From: Mucilaginibacter sp.
Lineage (GTDB): Bacteria > Bacteroidota > Bacteroidia > Sphingobacteriales > Sphingobacteriaceae
Length of the DNA: 64,000 nt
Assembly: GCA_025352225.1 (NCBI GenBank)
Contig: JANXTT010000024.1
Location: forward strand, 1-64,000
Direction: 5' to 3'
Shown: one piece after another, positions 9,360 to 19,799 of the stretch
Position numbering within the stretch: the first letter of the stretch is position 1
Layout of the letters: each line of letters begins with the position of its first letter
Notes under the pieces: model-generated
Databases searched by the model: none
Seen by the model: the letters and a program-made list of their open reading frames with translations, nothing else
Told to the model about the DNA's origin: nothing
Translations under genes and position numbers: made by a program

Positions 9360-9497
9360 TTAATATCAAGGCGCTAGTATCAGGAAAAAGCCTGGTAATT
9401 TCTGTTTTGATGCTTAAATTAAGCATTCGCTATGCAATATTAAAACAGATAAACGCCTTAAACTTTGCCTGCTACTCTTTTCTAAATTAGTAAACGC

Positions 9498-9505
9498 TAT
9501 CTTTG
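9498..9505 (+). promoter_or_regulatory. Bacteroidota-type -7 box TATCTTTG directly before the DEAD-box helicase
   Basis: Matches TAnnTTTG; ATG at 9510. Confidence 0.6.
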
Positions 9506-9509
9506 CGGC

Positions 9510-10871
9510 ATGTCCGTAACTTTCGAAGATTTTGACTTTAACCGGCAGGTTTTAAATGCCATTGCCGATGCCGGTTATACCGAAGCTACGCCTATCCAGC
9601 AAAAAGCTATTCCACCTATCATGAACGGGCAGGACGTTATGGGTATCGCACAAACAGGTACCGGTAAAACCGCTGCCTATATGCTGCCCATCATCATGAA
9701 GCTAAAGTACGCGCAAGGTAACGATGCCCGGGCCATAGTAATAGCCCCCACGCGCGAACTGGCATTGCAGATAGAAGAGAACGCCCGCACGTTTGCCAAA
9801 TACACCGACTTGCGTATTGTGTCGTTATACGGCGGCCTGGGGCCCAAAACCCAAAAAGAGCTGATGGATAAAGGGGTTGATATTATTGTAGCCACCCCCG
9901 GCCGTTTTATGGACGTGTACCTTACCGGCCATATGGTAACCAAGCACCTGCAAATATTAGTGCTTGACGAAGCTGATAAGATGATGGATATGGGCTTTAT
10001 GCCGCAGATCAACCGGATACTGGAAGTTGTTCCGCGTAAGCGGCAGAATATGCTTTTCTCGGCAACCATGTCTGATAAAATTCAGAACCTATCGTTCAAT
10101 TTCCTGGAGTTTCCAACCGTTATTGAGGTTACCCCACAAGCAACCCCGGCTCAAACGGTAAATCAAACGTTGTATCATGTGCCCAACATGAAAACAAAGA
10201 TTAACCTGTTGAAGAAACTGCTGGATGCTCCGGATGATATTAAAAAACTGATCATATTTTGCAAAACACGTGTTGCCGCCGAGGATGTGTACAAGTTTTT
10301 GCTGCGCAAGTTTGGCGAAACAGAAGTACGGGTTTTACACGCTAATAAAGGGCAAAACACCCGTATTAACTCCATGAACGCGTTTAAAAACGATGAGGTT
10401 AAAATTTTGGTGGCTACTGATGTGGCATCGCGCGGCATTGATGTGAGCGACGTGAGCCATGTAATTAATTTTGACGTGCCCGTTGTTTACGAAGATTATG
10501 TGCACCGCATAGGCCGTACCGGCAGGGCATTCCAATCGGGCGAGGCTATTACTTTTTGTAACCCCGCCGAAGAATATTACATTCGGAAGATAGAAAAACT
10601 TATCCGCCAACCAATTCCTGTTGTACTTTTGCCTGCCGATGTATTTGTTGATGAAACGCCATACAATGAGCGCCAGGATCAGGATAAAGAAATAGATTTG
10701 CAAAAACGTAAAGAAGACCCCACCTTTAAGGGAGCCTTCCACGAAAAAAAGACCATGAACCAGCGCAAAAAATTTGATGCTGCAAAGGGGAAAACAACAA
10801 AAACAGCAACGCGCAACAACAGGCCTGGTAAAAAAGCGGCAGCGCAAAAAGAGAATAGAAAACGACGTTAA
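9510..10871 (+). CDS. DEAD-box ATP-dependent RNA helicase (RhlE-like)
   Basis: Q motif, AQTGTGKTAA, PTRELALQI, VLDEADKMMDMGF, SAT, HRIGRTGRA; basic C-terminal tail. Confidence 0.95.
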   Translation: MSVTFEDFDFNRQVLNAIADAGYTEATPIQQKAIPPIMNGQDVMGIAQTGTGKTAAYMLPIIMKLKYAQGNDARAIVIAPTRELALQIEENARTFAKYTDLRIVSLYGGLGPKTQKELMDKGVDIIVATPGRFMDVYLTGHMVTKHLQILVLDEADKMMDMGFMPQINRILEVVPRKRQNMLFSATMSDKIQNLSFNFLEFPTVIEVTPQATPAQTVNQTLYHVPNMKTKINLLKKLLDAPDDIKKLIIFCKTRVAAEDVYKFLLRKFGETEVRVLHANKGQNTRINSMNAFKNDEVKILVATDVASRGIDVSDVSHVINFDVPVVYEDYVHRIGRTGRAFQSGEAITFCNPAEEYYIRKIEKLIRQPIPVVLLPADVFVDETPYNERQDQDKEIDLQKRKEDPTFKGAFHEKKTMNQRKKFDAAKGKTTKTATRNNRPGKKAAAQKENRKRR

Positions 10872-10878
10872 CCGGATA

Positions 10879-11145
10879 ATGAAATTTAGAATTACCCCAC
10901 TTAATATAGCTACGGCATTTTTTTTATTTCTGGCTGCATACATTTATATATATGGTGCAAAAATTACCGGTAGCCAATATCAACACTGGAGCGGCACCAT
11001 CACCCTGATCTTTTTATTCTTCGCGTTTGTGGTATTCTTTCTGGATATGACTTTGCGGAACTTTTTTCCCGAAACTAAAAATTTATGGATCGTTCAGTTA
11101 AGCTTTATTGTTTTAACTGCAGTAATCTATTTCCTTGTTAAATAA
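10879..11145 (+). CDS. Small membrane protein (hypothetical)
   Basis: In-frame ATG at 10879 (ORF-track start overlaps the helicase); 3 TM segments. Confidence 0.65.
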   Translation: MKFRITPLNIATAFFLFLAAYIYIYGAKITGSQYQHWSGTITLIFLFFAFVVFFLDMTLRNFFPETKNLWIVQLSFIVLTAVIYFLVK

Positions 11146-11158
11146 CACTATTATACTA

Positions 11159-11488
11159 ATGAAAAAAGCTGAAATTAAATTCACCATCGAGCTTGACGAA
11201 AATAACGTTCCCGAAAATATCTTATGGGAATCAACCGATTCGAAAACTAAAGAGGCGTTGCCCGTAAAATCAATCATGCTGGCCCTTTGGGATCATAATT
11301 ATAAAAACACTTTACGTATTGACCTCTGGACCAAAGATATGCCTGTTGACGAAATGAAACGCTTTTTTTATGAAACCCTGCAAACCATGGGCGATAGCTT
11401 TTTACGTGCCACCGGCGAAACCAATATTGTAGAAGACCTGCGCGATTACTGCGCCCACTTTGCCGATAAAATGGAAATTAAACAATAA
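11159..11488 (+). CDS. gldC: Gliding motility protein GldC
   Basis: MKKAEIKFTIELDENNVPENILWESTD...IDLWTKDMPVDEMKRFFYETLQTMGDSFLRATGE pattern. Confidence 0.88.
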   Translation: MKKAEIKFTIELDENNVPENILWESTDSKTKEALPVKSIMLALWDHNYKNTLRIDLWTKDMPVDEMKRFFYETLQTMGDSFLRATGETNIVEDLRDYCAHFADKMEIKQ

Positions 11489-11497
11489 AATATTATT

Positions 11498-11914
11498 ATG
11501 CGCCTCAGTTCGTTTGTTTCATTATTGGGCTTTATACTGGTAATTGCCGGTACTTATTGCCCGCTTTTACGCCCCTTTGGTTTATTTAATTGGGATGTAT
11601 ATGCCTTAAATAAGCCCTATGGCATTGTTATTTTAGCATTGGCCATTGCCGGTATTGCCGGTTTAATATTGCAACAGGCAACTTTAGCCAGGGTAGCATC
11701 GTATATAGTGCTGCTTTTAGTTGTATTGCTTTTTGTTGCCGCCATTTTTAAGGTGAATACTACCTTTAGCTTTATCCCATTTAAGGGGATGGCAAATGGT
11801 TTGGTACGACTTATAAAGTTTAAATGGGGTTGGTATTTGTTGTTTACAGGGGCAATTTTAGCCGTTATTGGCGCGGTAAGCAATAAACGTATCTTAATAC
11901 CGGCTCAGCAATAG
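11498..11914 (+). CDS. Hypothetical multi-pass membrane protein
   Basis: 138-aa ORF with 4 hydrophobic segments, downstream of gldC. Confidence 0.65.
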   Translation: MRLSSFVSLLGFILVIAGTYCPLLRPFGLFNWDVYALNKPYGIVILALAIAGIAGLILQQATLARVASYIVLLLVVLLFVAAIFKVNTTFSFIPFKGMANGLVRLIKFKWGWYLLFTGAILAVIGAVSNKRILIPAQQ

Positions 11915-12036
11915 TATTAAAAACTATTATTGGGTTCGCATTTAATGTGCGTTAAAAGTTAGCTTAATATTCAAACCTGTTTGGCTGTGTTATCAGCTAT
12001 TTTCGTAATATTTGTATTAAGCATAATATCTATCTC

Positions 12037-15000
12037 ATGTTAAAGTTTTCCTTTCGCGATCAGGTACTTTTAGGTTTTATTATATCTATCATATTGGTGT
12101 TTGCAGTTGGGATATTATCCTACCGAAGTATTAACCAGTTAGAGGATGATAACAAATGGGTTGATCATACCCAAAAGGTTATCAAAACATCGAATAATTT
12201 ATTACAGTTATTAATTGATGGCGAAACCGGTATGCGTGGTTATGGTGCCACTAACAAAAAAGTTTTCCTCGACCCTTATTACGCGGCACTTCCAAAAATT
12301 GCTCAGGATTTAAACCAGCTTAAAATTTTAATTCAGGATAACCCCGTTCAGGTTAAACGGGTCGACTCCTTAAAATACCTGGTTGCCCAGGAGCTCGGTA
12401 TTTTAAAATTAAATATCAGCACCCGCGAAACTAAGGGGTTAGATTTCATGGTTGCCCACCTGATGTTTTTAAACGGCAAGCATATTATGGATCAGATCCG
12501 CGATTTGAACGAACATATCACCAACGAAGAAAACCGTTTGCTAGTGCTCCGGCAAGAGAAATCGCATTCGGCCTCAACCCAAACAATCACCATTATTATA
12601 GTGGGCTCGCTTATATTCCTTGTGATAATTATTTTACTCTTTATATACATACAAGGCACCTTTGCGGAGCAAAAGAGAACGGAGGCTCAAATTTTAAGCA
12701 CCAACCAGGAGCTCGAAAAAGTTTTGGAAGAGAACGAGGCCAAAAACTGGCTATTAACCGGAACCGGAAAACTGAATGAGATGGTTCAGGGCGAGCAAAC
12801 AGAAAAAGAACTTTCCGAAAAAATAATTAACGAAGCCTGCGTCTACACAAACGCGCAAGCAGGCACCTTATACCTGTTTAATGAATCTGAAAGCTGCCTC
12901 GACTTTATGGCGGGTTACGCTTTTCATAACCTGGACACTATTAAAAAACAGATCAAACTAACCGAAGGATGGGTAGGGCAGGCGGCTGCAGATAAAAAAG
13001 CTAAAATTGTTAAAGGTAAGTTAAATGAAAACATAGGACTGGAGTCGTCCATATTAAAACAAGACATACACGAAACTTTTATTGTTCCCTTCTTTTTTAA
13101 TAAGAAATTAAGAGGTGTTTTTGAAATTGCTTATCTAAATGGCTTAAATACCCGTAATACGCATTATCTTAAGCTTATTGCCGATATTGTAGGTGTTGCG
13201 GTAAACACCTCCCAATCGCGCTCAAAAATGCACGATCTGTTTGAAGAAACCCAGCAACAAGCCGAAGAGCTGGCATCACAGCAGGAGGAAATGCGTGTTA
13301 CCAACGAGGAACTGGTGCTTAAAACCGAAATGCTGCAATCATCAGAAGAAGAGTTGCGTGTACAGCAGGAGGAGTTGCGTAATACCAATGCCGAGCTTGA
13401 AGAAAAAGCCAGTTTGCTTGAAGAAAAAAACCAAGCCATTGAAGAGGCTCGTAGAGTGGTTAGCGAAAAAATGGAAGAGCTGGAAAATACAGGCAAATAC
13501 AAGTCGGAGTTTTTAGCTAATATGAGTCATGAATTGCGCACCCCGCTTAACAGCATACTTGTACTGGCCCGTATATTAAAAGATAATAAACCCAATACCC
13601 TTACCGAGGATCAGATTAAGTACTCAAGTGTAATATTTAACGCTGGTAACGATTTACTCACACTAATTAATGATATTCTCGACCTCTCAAAAATGGAATC
13701 GGGTAAACTGGAACTGCATTACGAAAAAGTAAGGGTTACCGAAATTGCATATGACATGGAAACGCTTTTCGGCGAGGTTGCAAAGGGCAAAAATATCACC
13801 TTTACCACATTGCGGGCACCAAACTTGCCCGAGTACATATTTACAGACCAGCAGCGTGCCGAACAGGTTATTAAAAATTTATTATCAAACGCGTTTAAAT
13901 TTACTACAGAAAGCGGTTCGGTAACCATTAATATTAATTTAGAACCCAATGGTGTTGATATCGCTTTTGGCATCAAAGATTCGGGCATTGGTATAGCGTA
14001 CGATAAACAGAAACTAATATTCGAAGCTTTTCAACAAGCAGATGGCTCTACAAGCCGTAAATATGGTGGTACGGGCTTGGGCTTATCCATAAGCAGAGAG
14101 CTAACCAGTTTATTGGGGGGCTCCATCCGCTTAACAAGCACACCCGGCCAGGGCAGCGAGTTTACCTTGGTTTTACCTATAGAAGGCAAACAGCCCGCCA
14201 TTGCTGACAGCAATATAGCATCCGTTGATACCTGGATAGACGACATTAAATCTGACACGCTACCGTTACAAACAATGTTGCCTATAAACAGTGCAGCAAG
14301 CGGCCGGGCAGAACCACTTGTTGTAATTGTTGAGGACGATAAAAATTTCGCCAATATTTTGCAGGAGTACGCCACAGACCACGGCTATAAAGCAATTTTA
14401 GTCCATAATGGAGATGATGCCTACCAAACAATAAAAGAAAACCAACCCGATGCTGTTATTTTAGATATTATGCTGCCCGGTAAAGATGGATGGACAATAT
14501 TGAAGGAGCTTAAAAAAGATCAGCTAACGGTTAACATTCCGGTACATTTAATGTCGGCCAGCGATGCCGCAGCTACCAAAATTAAAAAAGCAGGGGCTAT
14601 CAGTTTCCTCAAAAAGCCTATTAATACCGATGTGCTTGCTAATTTATTTAACGATATGACTGCCAAAAGTGGCAATGCCTTTAAGCAGATATTATTAGTT
14701 GAAGACCATCAGATGCAGAGCCATGCGCTAAAGGAGCTGATGGAAAAACAGGGCATCACGGTGGACCAGGCTTTTGATGGGGCATCCGCCTTTAAAATGG
14801 TTAATGAGCATGCGTACCAATGCGTTATTCTCGACTTAAATTTACCCGACATTTCTGGTTTGGACCTGCTGGATAAAATAAAAGAAATAGATCATTTTGC
14901 CGATCTGCCGGTAATTATCAATACAGCTATGGAGCTCGATAAAACCTCGGTAACCAGGCTAATGCATTATGCAAACGCCATGGTGGTAAAAAACAACAAA

Positions 15001-15498
15001 TCGTCGGAAAGATTAATTGATGAGGTGAATTTGTTTTTGAATAAAATTAATAGCATTGCCGATAAACCAGGCAACACGGATGCTAAAGGCGTAAAAAAAG
15101 CATTCTCAAGCGATAAGAATATATTAAAAAACAAAAAGATACTGATTGTTGACGATGATATGCGTAATATTTTCGCGTTAAGCAGTGCCCTCGAAAACTA
15201 CGAAATGCAGGTTGTAATTGCCAGCGATGGCGAAGAATCACTAACCAAGTTAGCGCAGGTGGCTGATATTGATATGGTGCTAATGGATATTATGATGCCT
15301 AAAATGGATGGATACGAAGCAATGAAACAGATACGTAAAGAAACTAAATGGGCCCATTTGCCAATTATCGCATTAACTGCCAAGGCTATGAAGGACGACA
15401 GGGAAAAGTGTATTGCAGCTGGCGCAAATGATTATATAACCAAACCGGTTGATATAGACAGGTTATTATCGTTAATGCAAATTTGGCTGGAGAAATAG
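12037..15498 (+). CDS. Hybrid sensor histidine kinase: CHASE3-TM-GAF-coiled coil-HisKA-HATPase-REC-REC-REC
   Basis: SHELRTPLNSILVLARIL, GTGLGLSISREL, three receiver domains (VEDDKNFA, LVEDHQMQ, IVDDDMRN). Confidence 0.93.
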   Translation: MLKFSFRDQVLLGFIISIILVFAVGILSYRSINQLEDDNKWVDHTQKVIKTSNNLLQLLIDGETGMRGYGATNKKVFLDPYYAALPKIAQDLNQLKILIQDNPVQVKRVDSLKYLVAQELGILKLNISTRETKGLDFMVAHLMFLNGKHIMDQIRDLNEHITNEENRLLVLRQEKSHSASTQTITIIIVGSLIFLVIIILLFIYIQGTFAEQKRTEAQILSTNQELEKVLEENEAKNWLLTGTGKLNEMVQGEQTEKELSEKIINEACVYTNAQAGTLYLFNESESCLDFMAGYAFHNLDTIKKQIKLTEGWVGQAAADKKAKIVKGKLNENIGLESSILKQDIHETFIVPFFFNKKLRGVFEIAYLNGLNTRNTHYLKLIADIVGVAVNTSQSRSKMHDLFEETQQQAEELASQQEEMRVTNEELVLKTEMLQSSEEELRVQQEELRNTNAELEEKASLLEEKNQAIEEARRVVSEKMEELENTGKYKSEFLANMSHELRTPLNSILVLARILKDNKPNTLTEDQIKYSSVIFNAGNDLLTLINDILDLSKMESGKLELHYEKVRVTEIAYDMETLFGEVAKGKNITFTTLRAPNLPEYIFTDQQRAEQVIKNLLSNAFKFTTESGSVTININLEPNGVDIAFGIKDSGIGIAYDKQKLIFEAFQQADGSTSRKYGGTGLGLSISRELTSLLGGSIRLTSTPGQGSEFTLVLPIEGKQPAIADSNIASVDTWIDDIKSDTLPLQTMLPINSAASGRAEPLVVIVEDDKNFANILQEYATDHGYKAILVHNGDDAYQTIKENQPDAVILDIMLPGKDGWTILKELKKDQLTVNIPVHLMSASDAAATKIKKAGAISFLKKPINTDVLANLFNDMTAKSGNAFKQILLVEDHQMQSHALKELMEKQGITVDQAFDGASAFKMVNEHAYQCVILDLNLPDISGLDLLDKIKEIDHFADLPVIINTAMELDKTSVTRLMHYANAMVVKNNKSSERLIDEVNLFLNKINSIADKPGNTDAKGVKKAFSSDKNILKNKKILIVDDDMRNIFALSSALENYEMQVVIASDGEESLTKLAQVADIDMVLMDIMMPKMDGYEAMKQIRKETKWAHLPIIALTAKAMKDDREKCIAAGANDYITKPVDIDRLLSLMQIWLEK

Positions 15499-15499
15499 G

Positions 15500-16327
15500 A
15501 TGAGTAATTTGGTTGATGATATTACACCCGCTCAATTAGATGAGCTTATTGATTTGGTAAAAAAAATTCATGGGTTTGATTTTACCCACTATACTAAAGC
15601 ATCCTTAAAACGGCGTTTGCAGCGATTAATGCAGGTAAAAAAGGTTAATTTTTGGGGACTTAAACACATCCTGATTAATAATGTCGATTTTTTTCAGGAG
15701 TTTATAGACGAGGTTACAGTTAACGTAACCGAGATGTTTCGCGACCCTTCGTTTTATAAAGCACTTAATACAGAAGTACTGCCTTACCTTTCAACCTACC
15801 AGCATATTAATTTATGGAGCGCGGGTTGTTCGTCGGGCGAGGAAGCATATTCTATGGCTATACTATTACAACACGCGGGCTTAAAAGATAAATCGTTTAT
15901 ATACGGTACAGATATTAATTCGGTAATGCTTGATCAGGCCCGAAAAGGCATATATAGCTTGCGTAATATTAAAAGTTATTGCGAAAACTATAAACAAGTA
16001 GGTATCCCTGGTACGCTTACCGATCATTTTACGGTAATGTACGATGCCGCCACTATTCATAACGAATTAAAGAAAGACATTTTGTTTTCGGCACATAACC
16101 TCATAGCCGATCGTGTATTTAACGAATTCCAGATCATATGCTGCCGTAATGTGTTCATCTATTTCGATTCTATATTACAGGACGAAATTTTAGAAGTTTT
16201 TTATAATAGTTTATGTAACCTGGGCTTTTTATGCCTGGGCTCAAAAGAAACTATCCGGTCGCCTTATTATAAAAGTAAACTACGAATTATCAATTCAAAA
16301 GAAAACATATACCAAAAAATTGGATAG
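15500..16327 (+). CDS. CheR-type protein-glutamate O-methyltransferase
   Basis: FRDPSFYKAL, WSAGCSSGEEAYSMAILL, IICCRNVFIYFD. Confidence 0.92.
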   Translation: MSNLVDDITPAQLDELIDLVKKIHGFDFTHYTKASLKRRLQRLMQVKKVNFWGLKHILINNVDFFQEFIDEVTVNVTEMFRDPSFYKALNTEVLPYLSTYQHINLWSAGCSSGEEAYSMAILLQHAGLKDKSFIYGTDINSVMLDQARKGIYSLRNIKSYCENYKQVGIPGTLTDHFTVMYDAATIHNELKKDILFSAHNLIADRVFNEFQIICCRNVFIYFDSILQDEILEVFYNSLCNLGFLCLGSKETIRSPYYKSKLRIINSKENIYQKIG

Positions 16328-16916
16328 TATAGATAATGATATATGGCAACGTCTGCGATTGGCAGAATTAATTCTTTTAGGAGGGTCAGCAGGATCTTTT
16401 GGCCCAATTTTCAGGATTGTTAAAGCATTGCCCGCAAGCTACTCACGTTCAATACTGATAATACTACATAGGGGCAAAAATAACTTTAGCGAGATTGAAA
16501 ACCTATTTGGCTCAAATTGCCGTATATCAGTAAGTGAGGTTGCCGATAAAGAGAAGGTGCTGGCGGCCAATGTATATATAGCACCCGCTAACTACCATAC
16601 TTTATTTGAAACTGATAAAACTTTCGCGCTAGATGTATCCGAACAGGTATGGTATTCAAAACCCTCAATTGATGTAACATTTCAGAGTGCTTCTGACGTA
16701 TACGGAGATAAATGTGTTGCAGTATTGTTTTCGGGTGCAAACAAAGACGGAGCCGATGGGTTGTTAAAGTTACGGTCCAAAGGCGCGCTAACCATCGCGC
16801 AAGAACTTACCGATGCGGAAATGCCGGTAATGCCTAAAGCGGCGATAGATATTAATGCGGCAGAGTTTATTTTAACAAGCGATCAAATATTAAAACTGCT
16901 ATGTAATAGTGGTTAA
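16320..16916 (+). CDS. CheB-type methylesterase domain protein, no receiver domain
   Basis: LLGGSAGS, VYIAPANYH, PSIDVTFQSA, FSGANKDGADGL; TTG start overlapping cheR by 8 bp. Confidence 0.88.
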   Translation: MDSIDNDIWQRLRLAELILLGGSAGSFGPIFRIVKALPASYSRSILIILHRGKNNFSEIENLFGSNCRISVSEVADKEKVLAANVYIAPANYHTLFETDKTFALDVSEQVWYSKPSIDVTFQSASDVYGDKCVAVLFSGANKDGADGLLKLRSKGALTIAQELTDAEMPVMPKAAIDINAAEFILTSDQILKLLCNSG

Positions 16917-16936
16917 CACTTAACCTCAATTTAAAT

Positions 16937-18874
16937 ATGAGTCCAGTCAATATCCTAGTGGTTGACGATAAGGAAGAAAACATTATTGCTCTTGAAGCTT
17001 TAATTAAACGAGACGATATCCGTATTTTTTCAACTACATCGCCTAACGAAGCTTTAAAAATTGCCTGGGATAATTCCATTTCAATAGCCCTTATTGATGT
17101 CCAGATGCCCGAAATGGATGGATTTGAATTGGCAAGCATGCTCAAATCAAACCCGCGTACAAAAGATATCCTGATCATATTTGTTACCGCCATCTCTAAA
17201 GAAACTAAATATGCTGTAAAAGGCTTTGACGCAGGCGCTGTTGACTATCTTTATAAACCACTTGATCCATATATCACTTCTGCAAAGGTCGACGCCTTTA
17301 TCAGGTTATCACGCAGCCAAATAGAAATCAGGGAGAAAAATCAGGAACTTGAAAATTACGCCCTTATTGTAAAAAACGCTGCCGATATCATTTGTACCCT
17401 AGATGCTAAAACATTAAGGATATTAAGTATAAACCAAGCGGTTGAAAAAATATTGCATTACAACCATGATGACTTACATAGAAAAAGTATAATTAATTTG
17501 GCTGTAGCCGAAGATCAATTAGCCTTTAAAGCAAAGTTAGAAGAGCTGATTGCGGATAATTTAAGCTTTATTGTTTTTGAATTCAGGTTGGAAGCTTTTG
17601 ATAAACAACAAATCTGGGTTGAGTGCAGGGCATCGTCGCGTAATGGGGTTGTGTTTTTAAACATCAGGGATATTTCGGCTAATAAAAGCTACCTGGCCGA
17701 GTTAATTAAATCTAAAGAGTTAGCCGAGTACGGTAAAAGAGTTAAAGAAACTTTTTTGGCCAATATGAGCCACGAACTTCGTACCCCTATTAATGGGATA
17801 ATAGGGCTAACAGGTTTGCTTAAAGATACCGAACTGGATAATCAACAGCAGTATATGATTAATTTACTCAATACGTCTTCGCAGTCGTTATTAGGTGTGG
17901 TTAACGATATATTGGATATCTCTAAAATTGAAGCCGGTAAGTTCAGTATTCTTCGTACTAATATCAATTTATACGATGTTGTAAATGCGGTACATGGTTT
18001 ATTGAAATTTAAAGCCGACGAAAAAAACTTAGAACTGATACTCAAAATTGGTGATAATGTACCCAAAGGCATCCTGGCAGATTCCTTAAGAATTAATCAG
18101 ATATTGATGAACCTTTTAACCAACGCTATTAAATTTACCGAAAGGGGTTATGTAAAACTATCTGTTACTGTGGAAAAAGAGCTTGAGGATAAGGTCATGC
18201 TTAAATTCAGCGTTGAAGATACAGGCATAGGTATACCGGCTCATAGGTTAAATAAAATTTTCGATTCGTTTGAACAAGCCGAAGCTGATACAACCAGTAA
18301 ATACGGAGGTACCGGTTTGGGGCTCACCATAGTTAAAAACCTGATAGAATTAAAAGGCGGCAAATTAACTGTTAGCAGCCAGATAGGTACAGGCAGTATA
18401 TTTAGTTTTACCAATTGGTTTACTTTAACAGATGTACCGCAAAAAAACATTAATAAAACACAAGTAAAATTTTTACCCCATTTTAACAACGTAAAAGTTT
18501 TAGTTGCCGAAGATAACATAGTGAACCAATTTTTAATAGCAAAAGTTTTAAAAGAATGGAATGTAGCAACTGTAGTGGTTGATAGTGGTAAGAAAGTTAT
18601 TGAAATGCTTAAACTGCACGATTTTGATTTGATATTAATGGATACCCATATGCCCGAAATGGACGGGTACCATGCAACAAAAATAATCAGGTTGGAGTTT
18701 GATGAGCCTAAGCGCAGCATTCCCATCATATCATTATCAGCATCATCTACCGCGTATGAGCAACAACAGGCTATTGCCATTGGTATGAACGATGTTTTAT
18801 CTAAACCGTTTCAACCACAAGTATTGCATCAAAAAATAGAGGCACTATTAAAAACCGAAGTATTAAAAAACTAG
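16937..18874 (+). CDS. Hybrid response regulator/histidine kinase: REC-PAS-HisKA-HATPase-REC
   Basis: ILVVDDKEENIIALEALI, SHELRTPINGIIGLTGLL, GGTGLGLTIVKNLIELKGG, VLVAEDNIVNQFLI. Confidence 0.93.
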   Translation: MSPVNILVVDDKEENIIALEALIKRDDIRIFSTTSPNEALKIAWDNSISIALIDVQMPEMDGFELASMLKSNPRTKDILIIFVTAISKETKYAVKGFDAGAVDYLYKPLDPYITSAKVDAFIRLSRSQIEIREKNQELENYALIVKNAADIICTLDAKTLRILSINQAVEKILHYNHDDLHRKSIINLAVAEDQLAFKAKLEELIADNLSFIVFEFRLEAFDKQQIWVECRASSRNGVVFLNIRDISANKSYLAELIKSKELAEYGKRVKETFLANMSHELRTPINGIIGLTGLLKDTELDNQQQYMINLLNTSSQSLLGVVNDILDISKIEAGKFSILRTNINLYDVVNAVHGLLKFKADEKNLELILKIGDNVPKGILADSLRINQILMNLLTNAIKFTERGYVKLSVTVEKELEDKVMLKFSVEDTGIGIPAHRLNKIFDSFEQAEADTTSKYGGTGLGLTIVKNLIELKGGKLTVSSQIGTGSIFSFTNWFTLTDVPQKNINKTQVKFLPHFNNVKVLVAEDNIVNQFLIAKVLKEWNVATVVVDSGKKVIEMLKLHDFDLILMDTHMPEMDGYHATKIIRLEFDEPKRSIPIISLSASSTAYEQQQAIAIGMNDVLSKPFQPQVLHQKIEALLKTEVLKN

Positions 18875-19351
18875 CTTAGTTTGGCCAACGCCTAAAACTT
18901 TCGCTTCATGCTCTAGCAACCATTGCTTGCGCCACAGGCCACCTGCATACCCGGTAAGCTCACCGTTTGAGCCTATTACCCTGTGGCAAGGCACTATTAT
19001 CCATAAATTATTTTTACCGTTTGCGGCGGCAATAGCCCTGATAGCTAATGGGCTTCCCATCCTTTCGGATAAGGTGGCGTAACTGATTGTTTTTCCGTAA
19101 TCAATATTTGTCAACTCTTTCCAAACCGACTGCTGAAAATCAGTTCCGGCCTGTTTTAACGGCAAATCAAAAACTGTCCTTAGTCCGGCAAAGTATTGAT
19201 CTAACTGCTGTACAGCTTGCTGCAAAATGGGTGATGTTGGCATATCAGATTGAGGTACTACAACATCTGTAATGGATATTCTGCTTATATAATCATCTAC
19301 TGCTGTAATAGATGCAGTACCTATTGGAGTATTATATAATATGGTAGACAT
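18863..19351 (-). CDS. ogt: Methylated-DNA--[protein]-cysteine S-methyltransferase
   Basis: IVPCHRVIG active site; converges on and overlaps the previous gene by 12 bp. Confidence 0.93.
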   Translation of the reverse strand: MSTILYNTPIGTASITAVDDYISRISITDVVVPQSDMPTSPILQQAVQQLDQYFAGLRTVFDLPLKQAGTDFQQSVWKELTNIDYGKTISYATLSERMGSPLAIRAIAAANGKNNLWIIVPCHRVIGSNGELTGYAGGLWRKQWLLEHEAKVLGVGQTKLVF

Positions 19352-19459
19352 GCGGCTAAGTTAAAAATTATAATATAACAGTTTTTGTATTTGCCTTTAA
19401 AATATGAGTAATCTTACGGGGTTTATAGTCCTTTGTTATCTCGCTGTTAACTATTAAGT

Positions 19460-19738
19460 TTGGATAGTTTCGGAAATAAAGAACAAAATCCTATCACCCA
19501 TAATGAATATATTAATATGGTAAAAGTTATAATGAAAGGTTATAGAGCGGGTATGGAAAAGATTTATCTTTGTAAACTGCAAATCGGCTTGTTAAAGATG
19601 TCATTAAGAGCAGCCAAAGACAATGCCGATATGCTTTTGGAAGGAAAAACAATTATAATTAATGTTGAAAATATAGATACAGCAAAAGTATTTATAGATG
19701 AAGCGAATAAAATAGGTGTGCATTGCTTATTGGAGTAA
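19460..19738 (+). CDS. Hypothetical protein (start uncertain)
   Basis: 92-aa ORF with TTG start; no recognised motif. Confidence 0.4.
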   Translation: MDSFGNKEQNPITHNEYINMVKVIMKGYRAGMEKIYLCKLQIGLLKMSLRAAKDNADMLLEGKTIIINVENIDTAKVFIDEANKIGVHCLLE

Positions 19739-19799
19739 TGAATAATATTAGCAGCCCAAGCTAACCCAACTTTAACGAACAATAAATAAATAAAAAATT

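Noticed and set aside
10335-10943. 202-aa minus-strand ORF
   Set aside because: Antisense to the DEAD-box helicase; low-complexity translation with no recognisable domain.
18241-18780. 179-aa minus-strand ORF
   Set aside because: Antisense to the hybrid kinase coding sequence.
19460-19738. 92-aa ORF as an antitoxin or regulator
   Set aside because: No recognisable fold or partner and only a TTG start; kept only as a low-confidence CDS.
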